A DNA stretch of 64,000 bases from Pseudonocardia sp. CNS-004 (GCA_001942185.1 MKJV01000074.1:1-64000), one strand, 5' to 3'. Shown: positions 38,220 to 49,460, counted from the stretch's first letter. A program made the numbers and translations. Notes: generated by a model from the sequence alone, not told the origin.

Positions 38220-39569
38220 ATGACGGCCTGGCTGAAAGGTTTCAGGGGGATGCAGGTGCCGCGACGCCCGATGGCTCGGTGGGCCGTCTGGACGCTCCCG
38301 GTCCCGGTCCTCGTCGTGATCCTCGCCGTCGAGCTGGTCGCGGTCGTCACCCTGGCCGCGTCGATCCCGAGCGGGATCGCGCTGCTCCCCCACAACTGGG
38401 CGCTCGTCATGGGCGTGCTCGTCGGGGCGGGTGTCATCAGCACCGAGGCCTCGCTCGGCGTCGAACGCATGCGGCACCGGTCCGACGAGACCCCCCACAT
38501 CGACCTCAGCTCCGTGTGGACGTTCGCGGCCGCCGCGCTGCTGCCGGGCGCCGCGGCGAGCGTCGTGGTGATCGGGATCTACGGTCATCTCTACGCGCGC
38601 GTGTGGCGGGGCGGGATCCCGCCGCACCGCGCCATCTTCAGCACCGCCACCGTGGTGCTCGCGGTGCAGGCCGCATCGGCCGTCACGAGCCTGGTGGAGC
38701 CCGGGGCGTTGTTCCAGAGTCTGCCGGGGCTCGTCGCCGTCGTGCTCGCGCTGCTCGCGTACGCCGCCGTGAACATGGTGCTCGTCGTCGCCGTCATCGT
38801 GCTGAGCGGCCCGAGCCGCGGCATCGCCACGTTCCTGCAGGTCCTCACCCGCGGTGACGAGGCCGTGCTGGAGTTCGCCACCCTGTCCATGGGGGCGCTC
38901 GCCGCGGGGGCCATGGGAGCGCTCGGCCCCACCTATGCCGTGCTGGTGCTCCCTCCGCTGATCGTGCTGCACCGCACCGTCCTGGTGCGGCAGCTCGAGG
39001 AGGCCGCGAGCCTCGACGGCAAGACGGGCCTGCTCAACGCCGCGGCGTGGCACGTGCGGGCCGCCAGGGAGCTGCGCAGGGCCGAGCGCGCCGCAGGCCA
39101 CGCCGGCCTGCTCGTCCTCGACCTCGACCATTTCAAGCTGGTCAACGACCGGTACGGCCACCTCGTGGGCGACCACGTGCTCGCCGCCGTCGCCGCCGCC
39201 GTCCGCGACGAGGTGCGGGACGAGGACCTCGTCGGCCGGTTCGGCGGCGAGGAGTTCGTCGTCCTGCTGCCGAGCACCGATGCCGACGACGGGCGGATCG
39301 CGGCCGTCGCCGTCGCCGAACGGATCCGCGGGCGGGTCGCAGGCCTCCGGGTGGAGGCCCCCGACGGCCGCGGCACCGTCGTCGTCGACGACCTCACCGT
39401 GTCGATCGGCGGGGCGTCCTACCCGGGTGACGGCGCCGACCTCGGCCAGCTGCTCGAGGTGGCCGACACGGCCATGTACGCCGCCAAGCGGGCCGGGCGC
39501 AACGCCGTGCGCATGGGCCTGCACGCCGTCCCGAGCGGTGCGATCCGGCCTGCTCCGCGGCATCCCTAG
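38220..39569 (+). CDS. Membrane-bound diguanylate cyclase (GGDEF)
   Basis: This 449-residue protein has six to eight N-terminal helices (residues 20-265) and a cytoplasmic GGDEF domain. The active site reads GGEEF near residue 342, and LDLDHFKLVNDRYGH provides the metal-binding Asp and GTP contacts. RDED lies five residues before GGEEF, the correct position for a product-inhibition I-site. It should make cyclic di-GMP from two GTP. No EAL domain is attached. The ATG at 38220 is close after an ATCC-rich gap without a clear ribosome site. Confidence 0.88.
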   Translation: MTAWLKGFRGMQVPRRPMARWAVWTLPVPVLVVILAVELVAVVTLAASIPSGIALLPHNWALVMGVLVGAGVISTEASLGVERMRHRSDETPHIDLSSVWTFAAAALLPGAAASVVVIGIYGHLYARVWRGGIPPHRAIFSTATVVLAVQAASAVTSLVEPGALFQSLPGLVAVVLALLAYAAVNMVLVVAVIVLSGPSRGIATFLQVLTRGDEAVLEFATLSMGALAAGAMGALGPTYAVLVLPPLIVLHRTVLVRQLEEAASLDGKTGLLNAAAWHVRAARELRRAERAAGHAGLLVLDLDHFKLVNDRYGHLVGDHVLAAVAAAVRDEVRDEDLVGRFGGEEFVVLLPSTDADDGRIAAVAVAERIRGRVAGLRVEAPDGRGTVVVDDLTVSIGGASYPGDGADLGQLLEVADTAMYAAKRAGRNAVRMGLHAVPSGAIRPAPRHP

Positions 39570-39682
39570 TACTGGCAGCGCCCCTGATCGGCGCAGGTGG
39601 TGCCAGACCGACAGACCTGTCGCCCCGGCACCACCCCTGGCGATCACCACGCCGCACGTCGAGCGGATCCGCGGCCGGGTGC

Positions 39683-40264
39683 TCAGCCGACGGTGCGTGA
39701 GATCGCCGGAACCGACTGGTTCGGCGCGGCGGGCTCCATCGTCGACGGCCGGTCCTGCGGGTCCGCCGCGCCGAGCGGCACCGCGGGCAGGGCGGGCGCG
39801 GGGAGCTGCGGGGCGGGCAGGCTCGGCAGGGGCAGCTGCGGCGTGGGCAACGGCACCGGGAGCTGCGGATCGACGGGAAGGGCGGGATCGACCGGCAGCG
39901 CGGGATCGACCGGCAGCTCGGGGTCGCCGGGGACCGCGGGCAACCCCGGCGCCGCGGGATCGGGGACCTGCGGGAGTCCCGGTACGGCCGGCAGCGCCGG
40001 TGTGCCGGGCAGTGGTGCCGGTAGCGGCGGCAGCGGGAGCTGTGCCGCGCCGCCGGGATCGTCGGGCGCTTCCGGTGCCGCCGCGGCTGCCGGCCCGGTG
40101 AGCATCCCGGACACGACGGGTGCGGTCGTCCCGGCGGACACCGCGGTGCCTGCGGGCGGCGGCAGCGGCTCCGCGGCGTAGGCCGTCGAGGACCCGAGGC
40201 CGGCGGCGAGCACCCCGGCGGTCATCGCGGCGATCGACAGGGCTCTTGCGTTCCGACTCCGCAT
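39683..40264 (-). CDS. Secreted proline-rich repeat protein
   Basis: This 193-residue protein has a signal peptide (RSRNARALSIAAMTAGVLAA, cut after AYA). The rest is low-complexity Pro/Ala/Leu with repeats such as LPVDPALPVDP and LPxxP. It is likely extended and located at the cell surface. No domain is recognised. A GGGGAGG ribosome site precedes the ATG, and a 15-base palindrome lies about 53 bases upstream. The stop is 114 bases from the diguanylate cyclase stop in convergent orientation. Confidence 0.72.
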   Translation of the reverse strand: MRSRNARALSIAAMTAGVLAAGLGSSTAYAAEPLPPPAGTAVSAGTTAPVVSGMLTGPAAAAAPEAPDDPGGAAQLPLPPLPAPLPGTPALPAVPGLPQVPDPAAPGLPAVPGDPELPVDPALPVDPALPVDPQLPVPLPTPQLPLPSLPAPQLPAPALPAVPLGAADPQDRPSTMEPAAPNQSVPAISRTVG

Positions 40265-40316
40265 CGGAGCCTCCCCACATCGGATGGACAGAACGTCCGG
40301 AATGATGCGTCTGGGG

Positions 40317-40331
40317 CTGGTGTGACACCAG
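40317..40331. promoter_or_regulatory. Palindrome upstream of the proline-rich protein
   Basis: CTGGTGTGACACCAG is a perfect dyad around one G. Its position 53-67 bases before the start codon fits an operator. The remainder of the 40265-40581 gap contains no credible gene. Confidence 0.42.
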
Positions 40332-40581
40332 GGGAAGAACACCGAGGTGGAGCGGTGCCGGGCCGGGTCTCCGACGCTGAGTGATCACGAGTACCGGAAC
40401 GGGTGTCCCCGGTCGAGTTCGATTGCGGCGAACCGGCCCCGATGACGCACGGAACGCGCACCCGAAGTTCGACACGCCGAGCGATTCGGTCACTCGTCAG
40501 CATGGGATACGCGCCGAGGGCGTACCTTCCGGTCAGGTGTCACACGGCGTGTACCGGATGAGTGTGGGTGGTGACGCTGCG

Positions 40582-41505
40582 TCAGCGGGCGAGTCGCTCG
40601 AGCCTGCGCGTCGTCGGCCACCGCACGGAGTGCGCCCAGCCGAGTCGTTCGAAGGCCCAGATGATGCGGGCGGAGATGTCCACCTGGCCGCGCCGTACGC
40701 CGTGCCGGGCGCACGTGGGGTCGGCGTGGTGGAGGTTGTGCCAGGACTCGCCGAACGATGCCACCGCGAGCCACCAGACGTTCGCGGAGCGGTCGCGGGC
40801 CGCGAACGGCCGGTCGCCGAACATGTGGCAGATCGAGTTGATCGACCAGGTCACGTGGTGCAGCACGGCCACCCGCACCAGGCCGGCCCAGAACAGGGCG
40901 GTGAGCGCGCCCCACCACGACCAGGAGACGAGCCCGCCGATCAGCGCGGGCACCAGGAGGCTGGCGAGCGTCAACGGGATGAAGAGCCGGTCGACGGCGG
41001 CGATGTCGCGGTCGGCGAGCAGGTCGGGGGCGAAGCGCCGGGCGTTCGTGCGGTCGCGGCCCAGGAGCCACCCCATGTGCGAGTGCCAGAAGCCGCGGAT
41101 CATCGCGGCCGCGCTCGTGCCGAACAGCCACGGCGAGTGCGGGTCGCCCTCCTTGTCGGAGAAGGCGTGGTGGCGGCGGTGGTCGGCGACCCACCCGATC
41201 ACGCCGCCCTGGAACGCGGTGCTGCCGATCACCGCGAGCGCGATGCGCAGCGGTCGCTTCGCCTTGAACGAGCCGTGCGTGAAGTAGCGGTGGAAGCCGA
41301 CGGTGACGCCGAGCCCGGTGAGGTAGTAGAAGACGACGGCCAGCCCCACGTCCAGCCACGTCAGGCCCCATCCCCACGCCAGCGGGACGGCTGCGGCCAG
41401 CGCGAGCAGCGGCACGATCATGAACGCGATCACGAGCGCCTGCTCGGTGGCGGTCTTCTGTCCCTCGACGAGCGGGGCGGCCGGGCGTGGTGCGGCAGTG
41501 GTCAC
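40582..41505 (-). CDS. Acyl-CoA delta-9 fatty acid desaturase
   Basis: This 307-residue integral membrane di-iron enzyme introduces a double bond into acyl chains. The three histidine boxes are present: HRYFTH, HRRHH and HNLHH. Hydrophobic pairs of helices (ALVIAFMIVPLLALAAAVPL and later ones) are as in the family. The GTG at 41505 with GGAG upstream was chosen over a longer frame that overlaps the promoter region. It diverges from the cold shock gene, and both may answer to low temperature, which is an inference. Confidence 0.9.
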   Translation of the reverse strand: MTTAAPRPAAPLVEGQKTATEQALVIAFMIVPLLALAAAVPLAWGWGLTWLDVGLAVVFYYLTGLGVTVGFHRYFTHGSFKAKRPLRIALAVIGSTAFQGGVIGWVADHRRHHAFSDKEGDPHSPWLFGTSAAAMIRGFWHSHMGWLLGRDRTNARRFAPDLLADRDIAAVDRLFIPLTLASLLVPALIGGLVSWSWWGALTALFWAGLVRVAVLHHVTWSINSICHMFGDRPFAARDRSANVWWLAVASFGESWHNLHHADPTCARHGVRRGQVDISARIIWAFERLGWAHSVRWPTTRRLERLAR

Positions 41506-41799
41506 AGGACTCCCTCGGCCGTGGACGGGCGGCTGGAGAGATAACGGTACGGCAACGACGGTCGGCAGCCGAGAGGGCGACGGACCGCTCTGACCTCGAT
41601 TCCCGCGTTCGGAGCAGGCTGTCGTGATAGGTTCTGCCGCGGTTGCAGTCGTGTCTTCCTCGATCGTTGTGAAGCGTCCGTGGAGAGTGACGGTGGGCTT
41701 CGCAGGCGTTCGAGGGCATCCTCTTCGTCCAGCGACGGTCCCGTGCACCGCCGGTCGGCACACAGCCGGCAGGGTCCGCTACATGTATGGAGAACAGGT
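41506..41799. other. Divergent promoter gap between desaturase and cold shock gene
   Basis: No gene is seen in these 294 bases. The long untranslated region before the cold shock ATG would be consistent with cold-shock leaders, but I see no specific structure I can name. Confidence 0.4.
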
Positions 41800-42003
41800 A
41801 TGCCGCAGGGCACCGTCAAGTGGTTCAACGCCGAGAAGGGCTTCGGCTTCATCGCCACCGACGACAACGGTCCGGACGTCTTCGTCCACTACTCGGCCAT
41901 CCAGTCGGACGGGTTCCGCACCCTCGAGGAGAACCAGCGGGTCGAGTTCCAGTCGAGCCAGGGCGCCAAGGGCCCGCAGGCCGACACGGTTCGCCCGATC
42001 TGA
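41800..42003 (+). CDS. Cold shock protein, CspA family
   Basis: This 67-residue OB-fold protein begins [18 protein letters not shown] with the RNP-1 motif and has VFVHYSAI as RNP-2. It binds single-stranded nucleic acid and melts RNA structure in the cold. GGAGAACAGGT precedes the ATG. A strong terminator follows. Confidence 0.95.
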   Translation: MPQGTVKWFNAEKGFGFIATDDNGPDVFVHYSAIQSDGFRTLEENQRVEFQSSQGAKGPQADTVRPI

Positions 42004-42021
42004 GCGACCAGACCTGCACGA

Positions 42022-42063
42022 CCGGTGCCGGCATCCCCGACGGGGTGCCGGCACCGGCCTTTT
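42022..42063 (+). terminator. Intrinsic terminator of the cold shock gene
   Basis: CCGGTGCCGGCA and TGCCGGCACCGG form the stem, extended by CCCC/GGGG with a bulged T, and CCTTTT follows. It is the only terminator in the window with a real T-run. Confidence 0.78.
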
Positions 42064-42331
42064 CGGGGTGTGCCGCTGGGCGTCGACGACCGGTTATCGT
42101 CCCCGTGACGCTGACGTGGGCGGCCGTCGACCCACCGTTGCCAACCGGTCGCCCGCCGTTCATCGGTGGTGAGCCGGTACGCCCTCGGCACCGTTCTCCG
42201 CTCGTCTCGGCGCGCGGCTCGATCGCCGCTGGATGCCCCACTACCCGTTCCCGGCCCGTCATGCTCGGTGTTGTGCCTCACAAGGAACGGGGCGCGAACT
42301 TCGCGAGACGAGTGGCACGGAGGTCATCAAG

Positions 42332-42859
42332 ATGTCGGGCTGGGACAGCTACCGCGCGGTGTACGGCGCGGAGCTCCGCGCGGCAGCGCACGAGTTCGAT
42401 GACCACGGTTGGCCGGTGGTGGCGGCATCGCCCACCGCGCTGCTCCTCGTCACCGGCACCGCGCTGGACGTCGTCGAAATGCCTGCCGCGGTCGGGCGCC
42501 AGGTCTGCGCGCACCTGAGGGACACCGGGTCGGTGGTGCCGGTTGCGGCCACCCCCACGGGGCAGTGGTGGTTCCCCGTCACCCCGGGTGCCACGCTCCC
42601 CGTCGAGCTCCGCGACGTCGACGGTGTCGTCCTGCACACCGCGGGCGCCTCCGTGCTCGCCCCGCCGTCGCAGGTGCCCGACGGCTGGGTGCACTGGCGG
42701 GTGGCCCCCGCCCTCACCGGCTACCGGATCCCGGAGGCCGACACGATCCTCGACGCCGCTGCCGATGCGCTGCGGTGGCGTGCCGACCGGAATCCGCACC
42801 CGGGCGCCCAGCGGCCCGCAGGTGCACTGGCGGTCGGGATGCGGTCCTCGCTGATGTAG
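42332..42859 (+). CDS. Prim-pol-like (bifunctional primase/polymerase N-terminal) domain protein
   Basis: This 175-residue protein starts MSGWDSYRAVYGAELRAAAH, the way actinobacterial proteins annotated as primase/polymerase-like domains do, with HGWPVVAASPTALLLVTG next. I do not see the metal-binding DxD of active prim-pols, so activity is uncertain. A GGAGG six bases before the ATG decides the start against an upstream in-frame Met. Confidence 0.6.
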   Translation: MSGWDSYRAVYGAELRAAAHEFDDHGWPVVAASPTALLLVTGTALDVVEMPAAVGRQVCAHLRDTGSVVPVAATPTGQWWFPVTPGATLPVELRDVDGVVLHTAGASVLAPPSQVPDGWVHWRVAPALTGYRIPEADTILDAAADALRWRADRNPHPGAQRPAGALAVGMRSSLM

Positions 42860-42990
42860 GACCGCCGGCCGGCGGCCCGGTTCACCCCCGTTGACGCGGC
42901 TCGTCGCGCCGCGCCGGGGGCACCGGGGCCGCCGGTGGTGCGCGCCCGAGGGGGCACTCCTCCCTCGTCGCAGCGGCCGCACCACGAACG

Positions 42991-43026
42991 TGGCCGGGGC
43001 CGGTGGAGTACCACCGGCCCCGGCCA
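42991..43026. terminator. Perfect GC-rich hairpin after the prim-pol-like gene
   Basis: TGGCCGGGGCCGGTGG pairs with its exact complement around an AGTA loop. It ends 27 bases before the DUF445 start, upstream of its -10 element, so it would separate the two genes. Confidence 0.65.
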
Positions 43027-43040
43027 GAGCCATCCCCGGG

Positions 43041-43046
43041 CACTAT
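43041..43046 (+). promoter_or_regulatory. Leaderless -10 element of the DUF445 gene
   Basis: CACTAT lies exactly six bases before the GTG at 43053, and no ribosome site is present. Confidence 0.45.
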
Positions 43047-43052
43047 GGGTTC

Positions 43053-44380
43053 GTGCAAACCTCGCAGTCCCCCCGCCCCGACGTGGCGCGCAACCGCCCG
43101 GTCGTGGAGGTCGGGCTCGGCTTCGGCCGGATGGACACCGCTGCCCGTCAGCAGGACCTGCGGAAGATGAAGGCGCTGGCCACCGGCCTGCTCCTGCTCG
43201 CGACGGTGATCTTCCTGCTGGCGCGGTGGTGGGAGGTGAGCGACGGGCCGGCGTGGGTGGGCTACGTCCGCGCGATGGCGGAGGCCGGCATGGTCGGTGC
43301 GCTCGCCGACTGGTTCGCGGTCACCGCCCTGTTCCGGCGGCCGCTGGGGCTGCCATCCCGCACACGGCGATCATCCCCACGAAGAAGGACGCGCTCGGCG
43401 AGAACCTCGGTGACTTCGTCGGGGAGAACTTCCTGTCCGAGGACGTGGTCCGCGACAAGCTCGCCCGCGTGGAGGTCTCCTCCCGCGTCGGTGCGTGGAT
43501 CGGCCAGGAGGCCAATGCCGACCGGATCACCGCCGAGCTCGCCACGGCGGCGCGCGGTGTGGTCACGGTGCTGCGCGACGACGCCGTGCAGGAGGTCATC
43601 GAGCAGGTTCTGGTCCGCAAGCTGATGGAGCGCCCGGTCGGGCCCCCGCTGGGCACGGTGCTGGAGGGCGTGCTCTCCGACGGTGCCCACCACCGCCTCG
43701 TCGACCTGGTGTGCGACCGGGCCTACGACTGGGTCTCCGCCAACCACGACACGGTGCTGCGGATCGTGCACGACCGCGCACCGGCGTGGTCGCCGCGGTT
43801 CGTCGACGACCTGATCGCCGATCGGGTGTTCCTCGAGGTCCAGAACTTCGCGTGGGCCGTGAAGACCGACCCCGAGCACCCGTTGCGCAAGGCGATCGAC
43901 ACGTTCCTCGTGGAGTTCGCGAGCGACCTGCAGCGCGATCCGGAGACCATCGAGCGCGCCGAGCGGATCAAGCACCAGATCGTCGCCCACCCGGAGGTCC
44001 AGCGGTTCATCGGGCAGGCCTGGGGCACGGTGAAGGGCCTGATCCTCGACGCGGCCGCCGACCCGTCGAGTGCGCTGCGCACCCGCGTGCGCGACGGGCT
44101 CGTGGCGCTGGGCACGCGGCTGGCCACCGACGCGGAGTTGCGGGGGAAGGTCGATGGCTGGCTCGCCGAGGCCGCGGGTTACGTCGTGCGGCACTACCGC
44201 GGTGAGATCACCACCCTGATCACCGACACGGTCGAGCGCTGGGACGCGGAGGAGACCTCGCGGAAGGTCGAGCTGCAGGTCGGGCGGGACCTCCAGTTCA
44301 TCCGGATCAACGGCACGGTGGTCGGATCGCTTGCCGGGCTCGTCATCTTCACGGTCAGCCAGCTCGCCTTCGGGGCCTGA
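43053..44380 (+). CDS. DUF445 membrane protein (one frameshift)
   Basis: The protein has one helix near the N-terminus (ALATGLLLLATVIFLLA), the conserved GMVGALADWFAVTALFRRP and NLGDFVGENFLSEDVV blocks of DUF445, a long helical body, and a C-terminal helix GSLAGLVIFTVSQLAF. Function is unknown. The frame breaks near 43352; adding one base gives 443 codons and joins RRPLG to IPHTAIIPTKKD, which is the usual family sequence. Confidence 0.83.
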
Positions 44381-44418
44381 TTTCGTCCGTTGGGGTGTGT
44401 GGAGCGTCATCCACCTGC

Positions 44419-44435
44419 GCAAGCAGGGTGCTTGC
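44419..44435. promoter_or_regulatory. Inverted repeat upstream of the XRE regulator
   Basis: GCAAGC and GCTTGC are separated by AGGGT. The dyad lies 54 bases before the GTG of the XRE gene, which may regulate itself and the HbhA-like gene through it. Confidence 0.38.
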
Positions 44436-44488
44436 AATAGCTAGCAGTCGTGCGTAACTTCGATGGTGACGCACGGAGGTGAACGCGA

Positions 44489-44949
44489 GTGGCAGCGACG
44501 GAGCAGCCGTCCCCGCCGGCCGACGGAGGCCGCGGGGAGCGCGTCGGGCACGCGGTCGAGCAGGTGGGCCACGTGGTCGAGCAGGCGGGTCAGGCCGTCG
44601 GCCAGGCCGTCGACGACATCGGCACCTACATCCGCACCCAGCGGGAAGCGCGCAGGTGTCGCTGCGGCAGCTCGCACGTGCCGCCGGCGTCAGCAACCCG
44701 TACCTCAGCCAGGTCGAGCGAGGGCTGCGCAAGCCGTCCGCCGAGATCCTGCAGCAGATCGCGAAGGGTCTGCGGATCTCCGCGGAAGCCCTGTACGTGA
44801 AGGCCGGGATTCTCGAGGAGAAGCCCGCGAGCGCCGTCACCGATGCCGTGCTCGCAGATCCGGGTCTGTCGGAGCGCCAGAAGCAGGTGCTCCTGGACAT
44901 CTACCAGTCATTCAGGCGGGAGCACGACTCGTCGCCAGAAGAGGAGTGA
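44489..44949 (+). CDS. XRE-family transcriptional regulator upstream of hbhA-like gene (one frameshift)
   Basis: The DNA-binding core is SLRQLARAAGVSNPYLSQVE, a classic lambda-repressor-type helix-turn-helix, followed by ILQQIAKGLRISAEALYVKA. The N-terminus is a polar amphipathic stretch (GHAVEQVGHVVEQAGQAVGQ) with heptad-like periodicity. The frame breaks near 44655 and one base restores 154 codons. GGAGGT precedes the GTG. The order XRE gene, HbhA-like gene, DUF2516 gene matches Rv0474-Rv0476 of M. tuberculosis. Confidence 0.82.
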
Positions 44950-44954
44950 TCACC

Positions 44955-45653
44955 ATGGCCGTAGACCTTCCGACCACCGCCGAGGTTCGCAAGGCTCGCC
45001 ACGACGCCGCCAAGACGGCCGCGCAGCGCGCCGAGGCCGCGCGCACGCCGCTGCTCGCCGTGCTGGGTGCGGGTGAGCTCGCCGTCAGCGCCGTCTCCAA
45101 GGTCGTCGCGGAGCTGCCGCAGCACCTGAACGCCGACGAGCTGCGCAAGGCCGTCGTCGAGCTGCGTGAGCAGGCGGGCCACGCCTACGCGGGCTTCGCC
45201 GAGCAGGGCGAGGAGACCTGGGGGCGCATCCGCACGCAGCCGCAGGTCAAGGACGCCCTCCAGCGCATCGGCAGCTACACCGAGAAGCTCGACTCCCGGG
45301 TCGACGACATCGTCGACGACGCGCGGGACGCCACCGAGAAGGCCCTCACCACCGTCAGCACGCAGACCCGCTCCACCGGTGAGCGGCTCGCCCGGGTCAC
45401 GCAGCGCTTCACCGGGCGCACCGCCGAGACGGTCACCTCGGTGAGCGAGGACGTCTCGAAGACCGTGGCGCAGGCCGGCGCCGGGACCGCCGAGGCCGTC
45501 ACCGAGGCGGGCGCCGAGGTTGCGCACGAGACGCGCAGCACCACCCGCCGGGCCGCCAACCGCACGACCCCGAAGACCGGGCCGGCGACGGCAGCGCGCA
45601 AGCCGGCCGCCCGCCGGAACGGCTCGGCGAACGACACCAAGCCGGGCAGCTGA
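44955..45653 (+). CDS. hbhA: Heparin-binding haemagglutinin-like protein
   Basis: This 232-residue protein resembles mycobacterial HbhA. It has an N-terminal helix TTAEVRKARHDAAKTAAQRA, a long coiled-coil middle (DDIVDDARDATEKALTT) and a C-terminal tail rich in Lys, Arg, Ala and Pro (RKPAARRNGSANDTKPGS). In mycobacteria the tail binds heparan sulfate and the protein is linked to lipid bodies; in an environmental species that function may differ. GAGGAG precedes the ATG. Confidence 0.78.
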   Translation: MAVDLPTTAEVRKARHDAAKTAAQRAEAARTPLLAVLGAGELAVSAVSKVVAELPQHLNADELRKAVVELREQAGHAYAGFAEQGEETWGRIRTQPQVKDALQRIGSYTEKLDSRVDDIVDDARDATEKALTTVSTQTRSTGERLARVTQRFTGRTAETVTSVSEDVSKTVAQAGAGTAEAVTEAGAEVAHETRSTTRRAANRTTPKTGPATAARKPAARRNGSANDTKPGS

Positions 45654-45669
45654 TCCCGCTTCCGCCGTG

Positions 45670-45703
45670 CGGCGCCGAGGACTCCCGTGCCTCGGGGGCG
45701 CCG
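45670..45703 (+). terminator. Imperfect hairpin after the HbhA-like gene
   Basis: CGGCGCC with GAGG pairs with CCTC and GGCGCCG around a nine-base loop, with three unpaired bases. It is 17 bases after the stop and separates the gene from DUF2516. Confidence 0.4.
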
Positions 45704-45810
45704 ACGTGTCCCGCGTCGTCAGACACCCGTCGTCGGTGAGCGCGTCGTCGGTGAACGCCGGCAGCGACCGTTGAACCGGCCCGGGGATGTGCCTCGACGG
45801 TGATCGCACG

Positions 45811-45816
45811 TACTCT
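45811..45816 (+). promoter_or_regulatory. Leaderless -10 element of the DUF2516 gene
   Basis: TACTCT lies six bases before the GTG at 45823. The same hexamer at the same spacing precedes the NCS2 permease (61560-61565). Confidence 0.5.
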
Positions 45817-45822
45817 GAGGGC

Positions 45823-46134
45823 GTGAGCCTGCTGTACGACCTCGACGACTGGGTGCTGTGGGCCATCTGGGTCGTGGCCATCCCGGTGGGCGGATACGCG
45901 TTCGTCCACGCGCTGATGCAGCGTGCCGACGCGTTCACCGCGGCCGACAAGCTCACCAAGCCCGCATGGCTCGGCATCACCGGTGCCAGCGTGCTGGTGC
46001 TCCTCTTCTTCGACCGCGGCCCGCTCGGGAGCGGTGCGCTGTTCTGGCTGGCCGCGCTCGTCGCCGTGCTCGTCTACATCGTCGACGTCAAGCCGGCCGT
46101 GGTCGGGGTGCAAGGCGGTGGGCAGCGCTGGTGA
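45823..46134 (+). CDS. DUF2516 membrane protein
   Basis: This 103-residue protein has three predicted helices: WVLWAIWVVAIPVGGYAFVH, WLGITGASVLVLLFF and LFWLAALVAVLVYIV. It matches the small actinobacterial DUF2516 family in length and in its place after the HbhA-like gene. Function unknown. Its stop overlaps the next start by GTGA. Confidence 0.82.
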   Translation: MSLLYDLDDWVLWAIWVVAIPVGGYAFVHALMQRADAFTAADKLTKPAWLGITGASVLVLLFFDRGPLGSGALFWLAALVAVLVYIVDVKPAVVGVQGGGQRW

Positions 46135-46682
46135 CCCCGTGGTCCGTCCTCGGCACGCTGCAGGCGGTCCCCGCGCTCGACCGGCCCGACCTGCTCGGCG
46201 AGCCCGTTGCCCACGCGTTGAAGTCGCTCGACCCGGCCGATGCCGCGCTGGTCGGCGTCGCGGAGATCGACCCGGATCTCGCCGATACCGCGCAGTTCTG
46301 CGCGGCCTACTCCTCCCCGCTCGACCGCTCGGCCAACTGCGTCGTCGTGGCGGGCCGCCGCGGCGAGGACACCCGCTACGCGGCCTGCCTGGTGCTCGCC
46401 ACCACCCGCGCCGACGTCAACGGGCTCGTCCGCAAGCGGCTGAACGCCCGCAAGGCCTCGTTCGCGCCGATGGACGACGCCGTCGCGATCACCGGCATGG
46501 AGTACGGCGGCATCACCGCGATCGGCCTTCCCGACGGCTGGCCGCTCCTCGTGGACACCGCGGTCGCCGCCGCACCCGCCGTCGTGATCGGCAGCGGGAT
46601 CCGCGGCTCGAAGCTCGCCCTGCCCGGCGAGCTCGCGGCGCGGCTCCCCGGCGCCGAGGTCGTGGAGGGCCTCGGCCGGTAG
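46131..46682 (+). CDS. YbaK/EbsC-type aminoacyl-tRNA deacylase
   Basis: This 183-residue protein of the YbaK superfamily has the pattern SPLDRSANCVVVAGRRG and CLVLATTRADVN, and ends with the conserved VVIGSGIRGSKLALPG. Such proteins hydrolyse mischarged tRNAs or related esters. The lysine that matters in ProXp/YbaK enzymes is probably in RKRLNARKASF. GTG overlaps the stop of DUF2516, which is good evidence for this start. Confidence 0.8.
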   Translation: MTPWSVLGTLQAVPALDRPDLLGEPVAHALKSLDPADAALVGVAEIDPDLADTAQFCAAYSSPLDRSANCVVVAGRRGEDTRYAACLVLATTRADVNGLVRKRLNARKASFAPMDDAVAITGMEYGGITAIGLPDGWPLLVDTAVAAAPAVVIGSGIRGSKLALPGELAARLPGAEVVEGLGR

Positions 46683-46980
46683 GTGCCGAGCAGGGGCCGG
46701 CGAGCGCGACGATGCTGCCGGCGCGGCAGCGCACCAGTGCCGTGAGCAGTGCCGGCGTCTCGAGACGGGGCGGTGGAAGGCTGGAGCGGGCCCGAGCCGC
46801 ACGGACTGCCGGACGACGCGTTGGCCAGGTGCGTCGCGGGAAGTGTCCAGGAGGTGCCCGCGTTGCTCGGGCGATGGGTAATGCGCCTTGAGTCACCTCC
46901 GCTCAGGGTTCCTGCGTTCACCGACAGCGGAACTACTTGAACGCTGGAATGACGCCAACGGTGTAAGCGTTGGTCCGGGC
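46683..46980. other. Promoter region of lon, no gene
   Basis: No gene is supported. The region contains a HAIR-like dyad (46887-46907) and a second dyad CCAACG-N7-CGTTGG (46955-46973) eight bases before the lon ATG. Confidence 0.5.
46887..46907. promoter_or_regulatory. HAIR-like operator (HspR site) upstream of lon
   Basis: CTTGAGT-N7-GCTCAGG matches the HspR operator CTTGAGT-N7-ACTCAAG with a perfect left arm and five of seven bases in the right arm. In Streptomyces, HspR is known to repress lon and dnaK through HAIR. The site lies 74 bases before the ATG, in promoter range. Confidence 0.65.
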
Positions 46981-49290
<2,310 letters not shown>

Positions 49291-49298
49291 CCCACGCC

Positions 49299-49343
49299 CG
49301 AACGGCACCCTCGTCCCGCTCTACCGGACGGGGGTGCCGTTCG
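49299..49343 (+). terminator. Hairpin after lon
   Basis: CGAACGGCACCCTCGTCC pairs with GGACGGGGGTGCCGTTCG with a single T-G wobble; the loop is CGCTCTACC. It starts nine bases after the stop. The AACGGCAC core also occurs in the 24281-24343 terminator. Confidence 0.72.
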
Positions 49344-49378
49344 TGCATCCGGCAGCGGCCGAACGGGTGCTTCCTCAG

Positions 49379-49413
49379 CGTCACTCGTTCGCCCGTCCGG
49401 CACCGGTAATCCT
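49379..49413 (+). promoter_or_regulatory. Shared upstream motif of FAD oxidoreductase 1
   Basis: GTCACTCGTTCGCCCGTCC and then GGTAATCCTG closely parallel the sequence before the third paralog (52781-52815). The two share GTCAC(C/T)CGTTCGC, CGTCC and TAA(T/C), in the same order and spacing. This is likely a common promoter or operator. Confidence 0.45.
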
Positions 49414-49460
49414 GTTCCTCCTGCTCGCGAGGTTCTCTGATCCCAGCGAGGAGGCGCGCC

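Noticed and set aside
38157..40493. Very long minus-strand frame opposite the diguanylate cyclase
   Set aside because: It is the high-GC shadow of two real genes; it has the wrong codon bias and overlaps the recognisable GGDEF domain completely.
41506..41799. Riboswitch or RNA thermometer before the cold shock gene
   Set aside because: A long leader is possible, but I could not draw a convincing specific structure.
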